From Anthoceros angustus (Eukaryota; Streptophyta; Anthocerotopsida; Anthocerotales; Anthocerotaceae), in contig MU008182.1 of NCBI GenBank assembly GCA_010909165.1, forward strand, positions 1 to 64,000: DNA of 64,000 nt. Reading direction: 5' to 3'. Below, piece after piece: positions 45,784 to 56,599 of the stretch (position 1 is the first letter of the stretch; each line of letters starts with the position of its first letter). The notes under the pieces were generated by a model, which did not search any database, was not told where the DNA came from, and worked only from the letters and a program-made list of their open reading frames with translations. A program made the position numbers and the translations under genes.

Positions 45784-46115
45784 ATGGCTTCCTGGAATCT
45801 GCTCGGTGTTGTTCTGGCTGTGCTTGGGCTCTTACTCCACAGCCAGGCTGGGGGCCCCGCGAAGTTGAATTCCAGTGTGAAGGCAGAGGAGTCGGAGACG
45901 GTGGTGGCGCCCTGGTTGGACAAGTACGGGGCTCCCTCCGCCAGGGTGAAAGTCTACTTCCATGGACACGAGCTCAAACTGGGCCGCCTGTACGTTCTTC
46001 ACGGTGATCATGGTGGATCCGGACGCTCCCAGTCCCACCAACCCTCAGGTCTCCAATGTGCTGCACTGACTGGTCACCAACATTGCTGGCTCCATCAAAA
46101 CATCCCAAGGTATGT
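45784..46115 (+). pseudogene. PEBP-family gene with signal peptide, broken
   Basis: The ATG at 45784 starts MASWNLLGVVLAVLGLLLHS, a clear secretory signal peptide, then VKVYFHGHELKLG. A deletion shifts the frame: the next frame reads FFTVIMVDPDAPSPTNPQ and VLH, a stop (TGA in place of the expected Trp), then LVTNIAGS. The VDPDAPSP and HxLVTNI segments are the ligand-pocket signature of phosphatidylethanolamine-binding proteins, the family of plant FT/TFL1/MFT. Flowering regulators lack signal peptides, so this is a secreted PEBP type. About 25 residues between the two parts are missing, and the gene ends at a possible donor near 46114 with no later exon found. Confidence 0.75.
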
Positions 46116-46141
46116 ACAGTCGGCCTCCCTAATGGGAAGTC

Positions 46142-46690
46142 TATAAATGGGATTCCAGTAACACCCCCCTTTTCAGCGAAGTGGGGCAGTCACGTAGTTA
46201 GCGACAAAAACATCACCAGACACCAGCACTAGGCCTCCAAATAGCACTAGGCCTCCAAATAGCCCGCCGTCCTTCCACAGGACGACTTGCAGTCAGCACG
46301 TCTGCCACTGCTGTTTATTCCAACAAGAATGCATGAGAGATCAGAGAGAGCTCCCCATCTTTGCCTAAGCTAGGAGCTTACCTCTCTTCCCTCGATCTCC
46401 TCCTCAATAGCTCTCCTCTAGCACGTTCACACTCTAGGCTCACAAGGCCTCTAGGCACCACAGTCCTATCCTCACGAGTGTAGCTCCCAATGCTAGGATC
46501 ATAGGATCTTCCTCTTGGGCTAGCCTCATCTCCTTTTATAGGGAGGCTTACATCATTTCCAAAGTAACTGCTAAAAGCAGACTTTCTTCCTTAAGCCCTA
46601 AGCTAAGTCTTACCACCACTACTTACAACTTACTAACGAGATCCATGGCTACATGCCTCTCATGCAAGGCTTCTTACTTTCTCCCCCAAT
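46142..46690 (-). mobile_element. Probable LTR of a retrotransposon relic
   Basis: On the minus strand the sequence starts next to a polypurine tract (TTGGGGGAGAAAG at about 46679 to 46691), contains a TATA box (CTATAAAAGG near 46540), and is followed by a CT-rich leader, all typical of a plant LTR. It lies downstream of the minus-strand gag remnant, so it would be the 3' LTR with pol deleted. A 19-bp direct repeat, ACTAGGCCTCCAAATAGC-like, sits at about 46228 to 46262. The exact outer end was not determined. Confidence 0.6.
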
Positions 46691-46884
46691 GGGAAAAGAA
46701 TCACTGTCCTCAGTGATAGCCAACGTATCGAGACATCATCCAGGATCCTTTCTGAATATCCTCTAACGTTACCCAAACTGGATCTGAGATCCCACGCAAC
46801 TTTACCATATACTGTGGTATGATTCCATGTTTTGTAGGTACGCTACTCTCTGCAAGGAATTCCTCAATTTCCCGTAATCCTTAA

Positions 46885-47743
46885 TTATGCTGCATGAGAA
46901 CACTGTACGTTAAAACATACCGTAACAACATGACCCGTCTTGTGGCAATGTGTACAATATAATGCTTCCACCGCACATTTGCAAGCTGGTGACAAATGAT
47001 CAGAACTGCCACAGCGATTACACATAGTAGTCGTGACTGCAGTAGCTGAGATAGCAATGACCACCTTAGCCATCTTAACTTTTGTCGAGCTTAAGCACCA
47101 GCGGTGAGGGCTGCACCTCCAGAAGATACACCCTTCCCAGCAAACATGGTCTGATAATGAGCATACGACTTAGTGTGCTTATAAGCATAAGCAGAAAACG
47201 CCAACTCCTTCCGTTCTGCCTCCTGGAAGACCTGATCTAGAGTGTATTGATCTCCATATTTGTCCACAAGCGAGGTAAACAGCTGAAAATGAAACAATGG
47301 TTCCGTCTCAAGAGCAGCCAGAAACTTTTGTGCTGCCTCTTGATCAGTCAACATACCAGTTCCATCCCTGAGCTTTTGCAGCCGACGAAATGCCATTTGC
47401 ACTGTCTCTCCCTTCTTTCGTTGGAAAGCAGCAAGTTCAGCTATCTTCTCCGGGGTTTTAAATGGAAAAGCCTTCTCCAATATAGTGAAAAACTCCTCTA
47501 CAGGATTGGCAAACTTGGGTACAACAACGTGCTCATCAATCCCGGCGTGCGGTAGCCTCTCTTGGTATCATCTGACCACTTTAGGCCCTTACGTGGCCTT
47601 CCTGGCAACTGAGCTTGATGATGAGCCATTGCTGCTGCATGCAAATTATTGTATGCAAGCTGCAACGCCTGCTGATAAGCCGGATTGGGAGAAAGCACGG
47701 TTGCCGACAATCGTGCTGCTTCAAATCCAACGCCGTCACTCAT
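46885..47743 (-). pseudogene. gag of an LTR retrotransposon with two zinc knuckles, frameshifted
   Basis: On the minus strand an amino-terminal segment ending SLPIL (to 47498) shifts into EKAFPFKTPEKIAELAAFQR and RKKGETVQMAFRRLQKLRDG, a capsid-like region, and then, in another frame, CNRCGSSDHLSPAC and CTHCHKTGHVVTVC. Both of the latter fit the C-x2-C-x4-H-x4-C nucleocapsid zinc knuckle that binds element RNA. No protease, integrase or polymerase follows before the LTR at 46.7 kb, so pol is missing. The related remnant at 546 to 1225 shows the family is present more than once. Confidence 0.8.
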
Positions 47744-47799
47744 ATATCCGGAAGTTGTTCAAACATATATCGATGAGAATATCTTGGGACCATGCTTAA

Positions 47800-50275
47800 A
47801 CTTCACCTTTGGTAAAATTGAAAACATTCAAATCTCTCAACGCTTTGAGTCCTGCTGCTGAAAATTTATCGATCCTAAGCACCGATCCAAGCTCGCCATC
47901 TCTTACGAACCACTCGAATCTTGGCCTCTTCAACGCCAAATCGTCCTCAGTTGATCACCACGTTTAATACCGACAAGGGTGACCAGCTAGCCAATTGTTG
48001 TCCAAAGATCCGCCGCATGCAACGCGGCCTCCCCTCAACATCAAATCGCTCCTTTGGTTCAAGTTACACTCCACCGTCTCGGTAACCCCTCTTGACGAGT
48101 AACCTCGGATGACGAGGAACCACTCGAGATCTCAAGCAATAGCGTGGCTCTTCATCCTCCTCGACATGCATTACCAATGACATGTCACGTAACCACCGCG
48201 AGCATGAGTAGAAAACCTCCTACCGCCCCTAACCAATGTATGGGTGACGCTTCTCACGACCAACGCGAGCAAATTGTCATACCTCCTCCTTCCACCGAAG
48301 CCAAAATGCAAAGACTCGGTGAGCGGTTGTGAGAGTAGAGGTTCGAGCTAAATGAAAATGAAACAATGGTTCCGCCAAGTTGAGTGGAGAGTTCCCTAGT
48401 CCACAAAAACGCAGCATCATCAACGTGCGGTGTGGCTCATGCTCACTCGATCATGCAACCTATTGTTCCAACCTGGATGAATTGCATAGAAAAGAATGAC
48501 AATCGTGAGCCATTGCTCGGCGATCGCGCTTTCGACTCTGAGACTCTCTGGACTCACGGCTACCAACATGTGACCTCTTAAGCTCGTCCCTGCCTCATCC
48601 GCTCCATCTCGTACAATCGCCTCGATTCTCTCCCGCCTCCCGCCATCACTCCTCGGTAACTTTGTTGGCGCCATCATTCATGCGCCGGATTCTCAACCAA
48701 AAGCCTAAATCTCGCGCCTATTCACATAGGCACCGCACACTATTGACCTAATCATGTTTTTTACGCATTTATACCCACATGCGAATTAACCTAGAACCGC
48801 TTATGCTAGCCATATCGCAAAGATGACACCCTTACTGCGAGAGGATAGTCCTTGACACTCCCAACCGCGATGACAAGGTCCACCGGTTGCCCAAGACAAC
48901 TCAAATGGGACAACCCTATCATGCGAACATCCATCGGCGGTGCCGGTAACCCTTCACCGACTCCCACGCCGAGGTTAGGTACTCCCCATCAAGTCTCTTA
49001 CGCCCTGACACAATCCTTGCTTTTGGATCCGGGTCACAATGCACGATCTTCGCACTTTGATGCCACACTTTAGCACCGCCCAAGCCGATCGATGCCTCCA
49101 AAGAGTTCCACGAGCACTATGCCGCCTTCCCGAGGTCGCCATGTGATGACCGGTGTTTAGGTCACAAACAGCTCAACCCTAGGCAAGAACTTACAGTTCT
49201 CCGGCTCATAGGACCTTGGTCCTCTTGCACCATCCTCCACAGCCTTTTGCACGGCCATCACGCAGTCACCACCCGTTAGTGACTTGAAGAACCTCCTCCG
49301 AGGGTGGTTGCAACCCTAGCTTGTCTTCCTCCTCCTCGCCGAAATCCTCCATCAGTCGATTGCGGTTGTTAGACACACGCCAAGAGGTTCAAGCACGTAT
49401 GGCGTGTCCTTCACTACGGCGCCAAACACTTTGGGTAGCTGTTGTGGCAATGAGGTTCTCATGATCCTTGCCATGCCTGAGAGGATGCGGGCAATCCGTT
49501 CATCGGTTTTGCTCCAGCCTTCTCCACCGGTCGATAGTAGAATCTCCGTCCACAAATCCACCATGACTCGAGGTTTGTACAAAGCGTCCGCCTCCAAAGA
49601 AGACATCAAAATGTATGCGCATCGGTGACCAAGCGGTGTACCTCGACAAAGGTGAAGTCTCTGTTCTTGGTTTGAATGAAACCTTCAGCTTGTACCTTGT
49701 CACCCCAACACATGCTCCGTGGTCCCAGCGGGGATCTTCCACTTGGTTTCCTTCAACCTTTCTTGGTGGAGACCCAACGCTTCCTTCACTCTTCTTCCAA
49801 CGATCACCGGTGCTCGGTGTCAATCAACACCTCCTTGGTGCGAATCCATTGATTTCAATGTGCCTCTCCGATTGTTGACCAAAGCCACTCCCACTGCAAA
49901 GATTCCGCTTCTCCACAGAGATGCTTGGTTCGAGGTCAAGAATGACATCATTGCCACTGTGGCAAATCTTGGACACTTGCTTCGCCTTCAAGGGTTGTCA
50001 ACATCCGCCGAGTCAAACCCCGACTTCCTTCACGCCAACCCCATGTCTTGTAGGTCAAACATGGCATCTCCGAAGCTTTTGTGCCATCGTCTCACCGCAA
50101 CTGCATGGGTTTCTCCACATCGCCCACTCGACTTTGATGTTGCTCCACATGTTCGCTGGCAATGGCTCAAACGACTTTGGCATCTTGGCATAGGTTCTGG
50201 AAGAGGATCCCAAGCTTCCTTCCGTGTCTTCCGTGACCGGTGTCAAGACATCCTCTTCTTCCTCCGAGCTATCTT
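47800..50275. other. Decayed element sequence, no gene recognised
   Basis: Open frames on both strands (for example 49500 to 49823 minus and 49719 to 50279 plus) show no motif. Because the gag-like locus at 50.3 to 51.5 kb reads leftward, this stretch may be its decayed downstream part, but no polymerase or integrase signature was found. Confidence 0.35.
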
Positions 50276-50881
50276 CTAGCCGCCAGAGGTTTCTTCCCTT
50301 GCCCTTGATCCGTCACGCCGCCATGTATCCAAGCTTGTGCTCATCTTCTTCCCTCCGATGATGAACCGCCTCCTTGATCTTCGCCCGCACCAACTTCTCC
50401 AGCTTTGCAAGGCGTGCCACGAGCTGTCCATCGCCTTCTTTGATGCTTCCCGCTTTTGTCCACGGACTTCGCCGGTGCCTCCTCCACGGCGCCTTTGCTC
50501 TTCCGATTTTGTGGATGAGGTTGACGCAGATGCCGGGTTGCCGACAACCCGTAGGCCGCACCCGGATGCCCCAACATGCCGCTCATTGTGCCCGCATTCT
50601 CCACACCTAGGGCATGGCTCCTCACCCTTGACTCCTCCGAATGCATGCTCGCACTCATGAGGGGAATGGCCCGTCCCTCGGCACCTCACACAGGGGCTCG
50701 TCACTTGGGCTATGTGGGTGGCTTGTCTCGCCGAGCTCCTCCACTCGACCTCCGCGTCGGCCATGTCGTCCACCACTCCTATTTGTGCTGGAGTAATCAC
50801 TTGCAACAAGACGAGAGAAGTGTCATGCGCCAAAGATGTCGCCTTGGCTAACAGGCCCAGCTTGACGGTGGGCGCCGACAA
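50276..50881 (-). CDS. Zinc-knuckle gag-like protein, downstream part
   Basis: A 201-residue open frame with CVRCRGTGHSPHEC, a canonical C-x2-C-x4-H-x4-C zinc knuckle, followed closely by CPRCGECGHNERH, a second knuckle with altered end spacing. In overlapping frames the following sequence gives a coiled-coil-like segment (LVARLAKLEKLVRAKIKEAV), so the true frame may shift near 50500. It follows, on the same strand, the capsid-like frame at 50942 to 51460, which ends at a possible splice donor. The two are likely exons or frames of one nucleic-acid-binding mobile-element protein. No enzyme domain was found. Confidence 0.55.
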   Translation of the reverse strand: MSAPTVKLGLLAKATSLAHDTSLVLLQVITPAQIGVVDDMADAEVEWRSSARQATHIAQVTSPCVRCRGTGHSPHECEHAFGGVKGEEPCPRCGECGHNERHVGASGCGLRVVGNPASASTSSTKSEEQRRRGGGTGEVRGQKREASKKAMDSSWHALQSWRSWCGRRSRRRFIIGGKKMSTSLDTWRRDGSRAREETSGG

Positions 50882-50941
50882 GCGGCGCCCCCAAGCCGAC
50901 GCCCACTGTCAAGGAGAACATTTCATGCAGTTTCAACCACT

Positions 50942-51460
50942 TCAAAATTGAATTGAAATTACCTTGCCCTCAAACGCCGTTTGGAATCTAGCGACAACTT
51001 CGTCAGTGGAGTGCTGAGGATACTCCTGTCTCACCATCTCGAAAGATGAACACCCAAGGTGCTTGGCCATTGCCACCTGAATGATATGCAACTTTTTTCG
51101 CAAAATAATTTCATCCGACATACCCTTCAAATCGATGAGACCAGTGAGCACTTTTTCAGTTGCATTGATAAGCATTTGCTGCCCGCTTTCGCCTGTTGGA
51201 ATGCCTTGAAAGCAACGCCAGGGCTTTGTCTGCATCTCCTTCGGTTTCACAAATACCCCTTCCTTCCCTACTAGAAAAGGGCACCCTATGTTACAATCGA
51301 TGTTGGAATTTTTTGTTACACTTCCACATTGCAACATGTTTTGGAGGTTTGGTATTAAGTTTGTTAGTTCTGTGCCCGTTTGGTGCAGCCATCTTAACAC
51401 GAACCTAGCACTCTCTCTTCCCACCTCACCCTTCTCGGTACACCCCTCTCTCACAAGCAT
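50942..51460 (-). CDS. Capsid-like mobile-element protein, upstream part
   Basis: A 172-residue open frame. Its second half, LTGLIDLKGMSDEIILRKKL, QVAMAKHLGCSSFEMVRQEY and HSTDEVVARFQTAFEGK, matches the fragment at 17430 to 17660. The coding sequence runs into GGCAAG|GTAATTTC, a plausible donor at the same place as in the other copy, so the last residues may be intron. Helical composition and the downstream zinc knuckles suggest a gag-type role. The first third has lower similarity to coding sequence, and the start is uncertain. Confidence 0.5.
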   Translation of the reverse strand: MLVREGCTEKGEVGRESARFVLRWLHQTGTELTNLIPNLQNMLQCGSVTKNSNIDCNIGCPFLVGKEGVFVKPKEMQTKPWRCFQGIPTGESGQQMLINATEKVLTGLIDLKGMSDEIILRKKLHIIQVAMAKHLGCSSFEMVRQEYPQHSTDEVVARFQTAFEGKVISIQF

Positions 51461-51720
51461 TGTTAATAATTTCCCACCGCCTTGTTACGTGGTTGCAATT
51501 TTATGTAACACTTCCAACTTGCAACATGTTTTGATGGCTTGGTGTTAAGTTGGTCCATTTTTCTCTTCCTTCTCCCACCATCCTAACACAATGCTTGGTC
51601 TCTCACTTCATGTACCACTTCAAAATTGCAACACTTTATGGTGGCTTGGTGTGTGGTGTCAATTTCTTATCCACCTTCTCACCCCATCTTAACACAATGC
51701 TTGGTCTCTCTCCTCTCACC
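51290..51720. repeat. Diverged repeats of TTGCAACATGTTTTG type
   Basis: Three copies of a unit of about 45 bp (CACTTCCA, TTGCAACATGTTTTG, GGCTTGGTGTTAAGTT) start at about 51318, 51507 and 51619, separated by CT-rich CTCTCACCTCACCC words. Confidence 0.65.
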
Positions 51721-51965
51721 TCACCCGCTAGTTATTGCCCCTTATCACACCCTTTTATACTCTTTCACTTCTCCTCCTCCATCATGACCGTGAGAAGGAC
51801 CTCCCTATCACAACCATTTTATACTCTTCCCTCTTCCTCTTGCAACATGATTGTAACAAGGACCTCTCTCTCCGGGGCCTTCCTTCCTTCCTATTTTACC
51901 TCCTTTGCATATCCTTTGTATACATATATATGTATATAGGCTTCAAGACATAAGTATGTGTAAGT

Positions 51966-51989
51966 ATGTGTACATATATATGTACACAT
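51966..51989. repeat. 24-bp AT-rich palindrome
   Basis: A perfect self-complementary stretch around GTACATATATATGTAC, inside a region of TATATA and GTGTA words (51920 to 52080). It is probably a by-product of the simple-sequence composition. Confidence 0.7.
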
Positions 51990-52089
51990 CCATCTGTTAT
52001 ACTTATATTATATTAGTGTATTTATATGCCTCCTTTGTATATATATATGACGTATATAGGCGTCAAGACTTGTTTATATAGTAATATGT

Positions 52090-55000
52090 ATAGCTAACCC
52101 TTACGTCACTCTCATACCTTGCATATATAAGTGTTTGATTTTATTGACAAATTAATTGGAATTTTTGGAGTTCAAGCGTCCTCTATCCCTTTTCAAAGAT
52201 CGGCTTTTTGTTGCCACGATGCAATTGGCTTTATCTACAAACATGTACGCCTTCCAAGTGATATGGCCATATGCTCTTGACGCCACTTGGTGACTCTTAC
52301 CAACACCATTGTTTTCGTGGTTCCTCCACAACTTCCTAGACCTATCCAGCCTCAATCACCACTTTCACGGCGAAGGACCCTGTAAATGCTAGGCTATAAA
52401 GGTGGGAATACCAATTCCATCTGCTTGTTGCCGATTGACCATCACCGGTCCACCACTCGCGACTCTCCCGCAAGAAAATGGCTCGAACATTCACATTCCC
52501 TCCACAAACGGCCCACCGCCACGGTTGTTTTCCAGTTGCATGCGCTCCCGCATTCTCTCATCCATCCAGTTCCCCACCATCTCTCCAGTGCTCCTCCCAC
52601 ATCCGTGTTCCCCACCATCTCTCCAGCGCTCCGCTCCCACATCCGTGTTCCCCACCATCTACGTTGCCTCCAAGATCACTTGACGACCCTGCTTGCCACC
52701 TTTCCTCCATCTTCCTTCTCTCCACTAGTATCCGTGCCTTCCTTCGACATGGCCTTCACCTTCCACCGCCTTCCTTCCCTTCTTCCCTGCAGTCATGCAC
52801 ACACATCACTTAGAGCTCACGTCCTACATATCACCACGTCGCACCAACCAGTCAACTCCTCATTCTCCACCCAACCTCCATCGCATAACCGGCTCACAGC
52901 CATGTACACTCCACCACGCCCATGCAGCCTGCACAACACGGCAATGACGTCGTCTAGTGGCTTACCGGCCAACTGCTCCATCAATTCTCCAATTTCAGGT
53001 AGTGGCAATGTAGTCGGTATGTCCGTCTCCACCTCATCATCCGCCATCTCCACATCTGCCTCCTCGCTCGCGCTTTCCCCATCATTGCTGCCACTGGTGT
53101 CCTTCTCCTCACCGTCCTCCTGACCATCATATGCACGCGTTCCTTGGCCCGCCTCCGCAACCGCCTCCTCCAGAGACCAGTCTCCACTCCTGTGGCAGCT
53201 TTCCTCCTCCACAGCATCCTCCTCCCACGTTGTTGGGGTTATCCATCGCCACCGAGAAGGTCCACAAGACCAATGGCCTCTCTCGCCACCACACGGTCGG
53301 CCTCTTGGGCAGCACCACCATGCTCCTCCCGATCACCAGCCCTCTTTCTGACTCACGCCAAATTCCTCCTCCCCTCCGATGTCACGGCCCAGATTCCTCC
53401 TCCGAAAGTTTTGGATTCTCTCCTGCAAAGCAGCTCAGTAGCTCCCCACCTATTAGAGACACCCACTCCCTTGCGGCCGCTTTCTCAAGATCGTCCTCCT
53501 CTTTGGCGCAGACTCCACCCCGAAGTTGCTCCTCCAAGACCCGACCGCCTCTCGCCGCCTCCGCTCCACGCGATGATCATCCACCCTCTCCACTTGATGA
53601 ATCCGCATTCTCCACGGCGCCCACCTCACTTGCGCTAGGACCATCCTTCGCGTGCTTCCATCCAAGAAGGGGACTACGTGGCATGCCATGCCACTGGCTC
53701 CTTGCCTTGCCATGCCACCTTCTGTTATTTGTGTTTGTGCACGGCGCACACGAAACCTTCCTTGTCCACGATGCCATTCCTCCATGCATGCCATATATAG
53801 TCCCCTTTTTATGACCATTTCGTGACCCAAGGACAAGTGTTTGCAATGCGATTTCGAGTGGCCGATGACCAAGGAAGTGCCATGCCATGACAAGGTCATG
53901 GCCATCTTACAACCGCCATGAACCAAGGACAATGGTTCCCTTTCTCTCAAATAAAATTCTCCCCTCCACAATGGTCCAAGGAAGGTGGGTGCAAGCCATT
54001 AGAATAATTGAAAACTCATGGCATGGAAGAAAACATGCCATGTCTGAAGGTCGTTTGAACTGACGGACGCGCTGTTCCACTGTTTCGGTATCTATATCAA
54101 CATCTACACCATTGTGCAAGGACGGTGGGTGGCACGTGAGAGCCATTCAAGCAAACTAAATGCCCCCTTTCATTATGCCATGAATGAAGGACCGTCCGTA
54201 TGTGAATTTGCCATAGATATGCCAATTCCCGTTCTCCTAGATAATGATGTCCATCGTTCGAGACTCCCATTCTCGCTTCCACCAATCATGCGTCACATGG
54301 CGAGGCGTAACGATAATGTATTCACGGCACCATGCTAGGTGACGGCTCGACGCCACTATGGCACGTCGCAAAGGATTTCCAGCCCTTAGGAGACATGAAA
54401 ACAAACTCGATTCGCTCCTCTGGCAGCGCGCGCCACCTTCACACTCATTGCATTTACTAGCAACCGTCCATCTTGGCAGCCCATCGAGCCATGTTTGGTT
54501 TGTCACATGTAACAGCTTGAAATTACCGGGCAAAGTGCGCACACATTCAAGTTTGCAGCGATGAGTGGGCATGGTGGACAAACGGTAACAGTGCACTGCA
54601 TACCGGCAGCCTTCAAGCTTGGAGACAAGGGGAGGCAACCTTTCGAGGGATGGGCGGTGGCAGCGATTGCTAGAAGGGAAAGTGGAAATCGTGAAAGGGG
54701 CCGGTGGAAATCATGAAAGGGGTGATAGTGGGGGTTCTGTGCCTGAGTTCCTTCAGCAGATAAGATAGGGAGTGTATGAAAAGACACTAGAGGTTCAGGC
54801 TATTGCAAGGAGAACAAGGGAAATGACCATTTTGCTTAACGACATTGAATTGAAGATGGATCTTGATATGGTGGCCTTTCTGAGACGACGGAAGGAAGGG
54901 GTGGGAGGCAACGATGGTGTACGAGGTGGTGACATGGACGAGAGGCTATCAAGGAATGGATGGCGCGAAGGGGCTTGGGAGGAAGGAGGCCGAGGGGCGA

Positions 55001-56590
55001 GGGACAACGGACTTTGAATGGGGAAAGGCGATGATGAACAAGGAGCGGAAGTGGAGACGCGAGGCGCAATCTTGAGGAAGCATGCAGGAGGGAGGCAGGA
55101 GGGGAACCGAGTGACAAGCAGGTGGTGCCCGCGACACCACGATTGCCTAGGGTTGGTGGAAGCCGCATGCCCGGATTGGGGTCAATGGAGGCAACGAGGG
55201 CCGTGTCGTGGGCAGCAAGCAAATAATGGAAAAGAGGTGGAGGGTGCCCGACACCGCCAGGTGACGGCCATGTATGGGGAGGGTGGAGGCTGGGATCGAT
55301 GGAGTGACGACGCCCGATGGAGGGCGGAACAAGGTGTGTGGAGGGGTGAGTCGGGTGGTGGAGCACGGAGGGGCAACCATCACTGAAGAAACACACTTGT
55401 GTGCACTATGGACAGCCAAAAATCGCAGGGGACTAGGAGGAGCGGGTGGCGGAGGACTAGAGTGGATCACCCAGCAGCCATGGTGGGGGCAAAAGGCGCC
55501 AGAACGAACATGAGGCGATGTCGAGGGGAGAGAGAATGAAGGAGGACTAAGAGGGCAACATGCGTGTGCGCTTGATATCGCAAAGGCCAAAGGCATGATG
55601 GAGGCCGTGGGGACAGACGGGGGACGAGAACATGGACGCAGCAGAGGAGGCAGTGTCAAGAGGACGATGTGCCCACTTTCGTGCGCATACATTGCAGCCT
55701 CGGATGCCGAGAGCATGGACTGCATAGTGGAGCCCCGCTGAGGCAACGCCACTGTGATAAAGGGTGGAGGCCGAAGAGGAAAACGGGAGGAGGAGTAGAG
55801 GAGGCAGGCGTGGGCGAGTGACAAGGGCACGCGCTACCGGAAGAAGGAGGACGGAAGAGGAAAATGTCCAAGAAGGGCGTAAGAAAAGAGGAGGGACCGA
55901 GGGAAGGTAAGGCAAATGGACAGCTTGTGGAAACCCATTAACGCTGGATAACTCATGACGGCCATGCTGGTGGTGTGTGTGCCCGCAGAAGGTGGAGGAG
56001 GAAGTGGCAAAGCTTGCCTCACCAACGCAAGTGGGAGGAAGAAGAAAATTGCGAATCGAACGGAGGAAGTTTCGTAGGTGCATACGATGACGAGTAGGAA
56101 GTGCCTTACATGGAGGCGTAAAAGCATAAGCCAACAGATACCAAATCTCCTCCGACAAAGACAATCTTGTAGGGGCATAACCTCACTGTGATGCGTCACA
56201 ATAAGGTGATAGGTGGGGACAATATCTTCTTGGGCGCCATGGCGAAGCCAATGGCTATTGTTGACGTGGAAGGACAAACCGCAAGCCAGATGCTATAAAG
56301 TAGGGGTATAAAGGGCATTTATTTACACGTATAGTAAATACAAAGTATCGTATCATGAATATGCATGCATAGGCGATTAGGGAACTGGACGCTGCGAGAA
56401 GCGTGCCACGCGAGAACGGTCGAGGCCGTAGGGCGAGACCGTTTAGGCCGCGGCGCCCGACGCGGCATTCCCTCGGCGAAGGAGCGGCCGAGTCTAGGGC
56501 CGAGATGCGCGCCCACCATCGGCACTGCAGACCAAGGCGATAGCCGAGGTCTGTGAGTACTTTAAGAGCTGTTGCCCTATCCCCCCGGCT
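52090..56590. other. Long stretch without a recognised gene
   Basis: Holds long Pro/Ser/Thr-rich open frames (for example 52386 to 53123 and 53131 to 53814 on +, 55147 to 55830 and 55547 to 56164 on -) that track a C-rich or G-rich strand bias. CCACATCCGTGTTCCCCACC words are repeated at about 52598 and 52637. CATGCCATGCCA words cluster at 53680 to 53720. None of it shows a domain. Confidence 0.4.
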
Positions 56591-56599
56591 TATAACTCT

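Noticed and set aside
47555-47580. Primer-binding site (TGGTATCA) for initiator tRNA
   Set aside because: The word is inside the gag frame and has no LTR end beside it; only eight bases match.
52386-53814. Two overlapping Ser/Pro/Thr-rich + strand frames of 245 and 227 residues
   Set aside because: No domain, no splice or start support, simple C-rich composition and internal word repeats; more likely decayed element DNA.
55147-56277. Pro/Ser/His-rich minus frames
   Set aside because: Mirror a G-rich + strand; several overlapping frames are equally long, which is expected from base bias.
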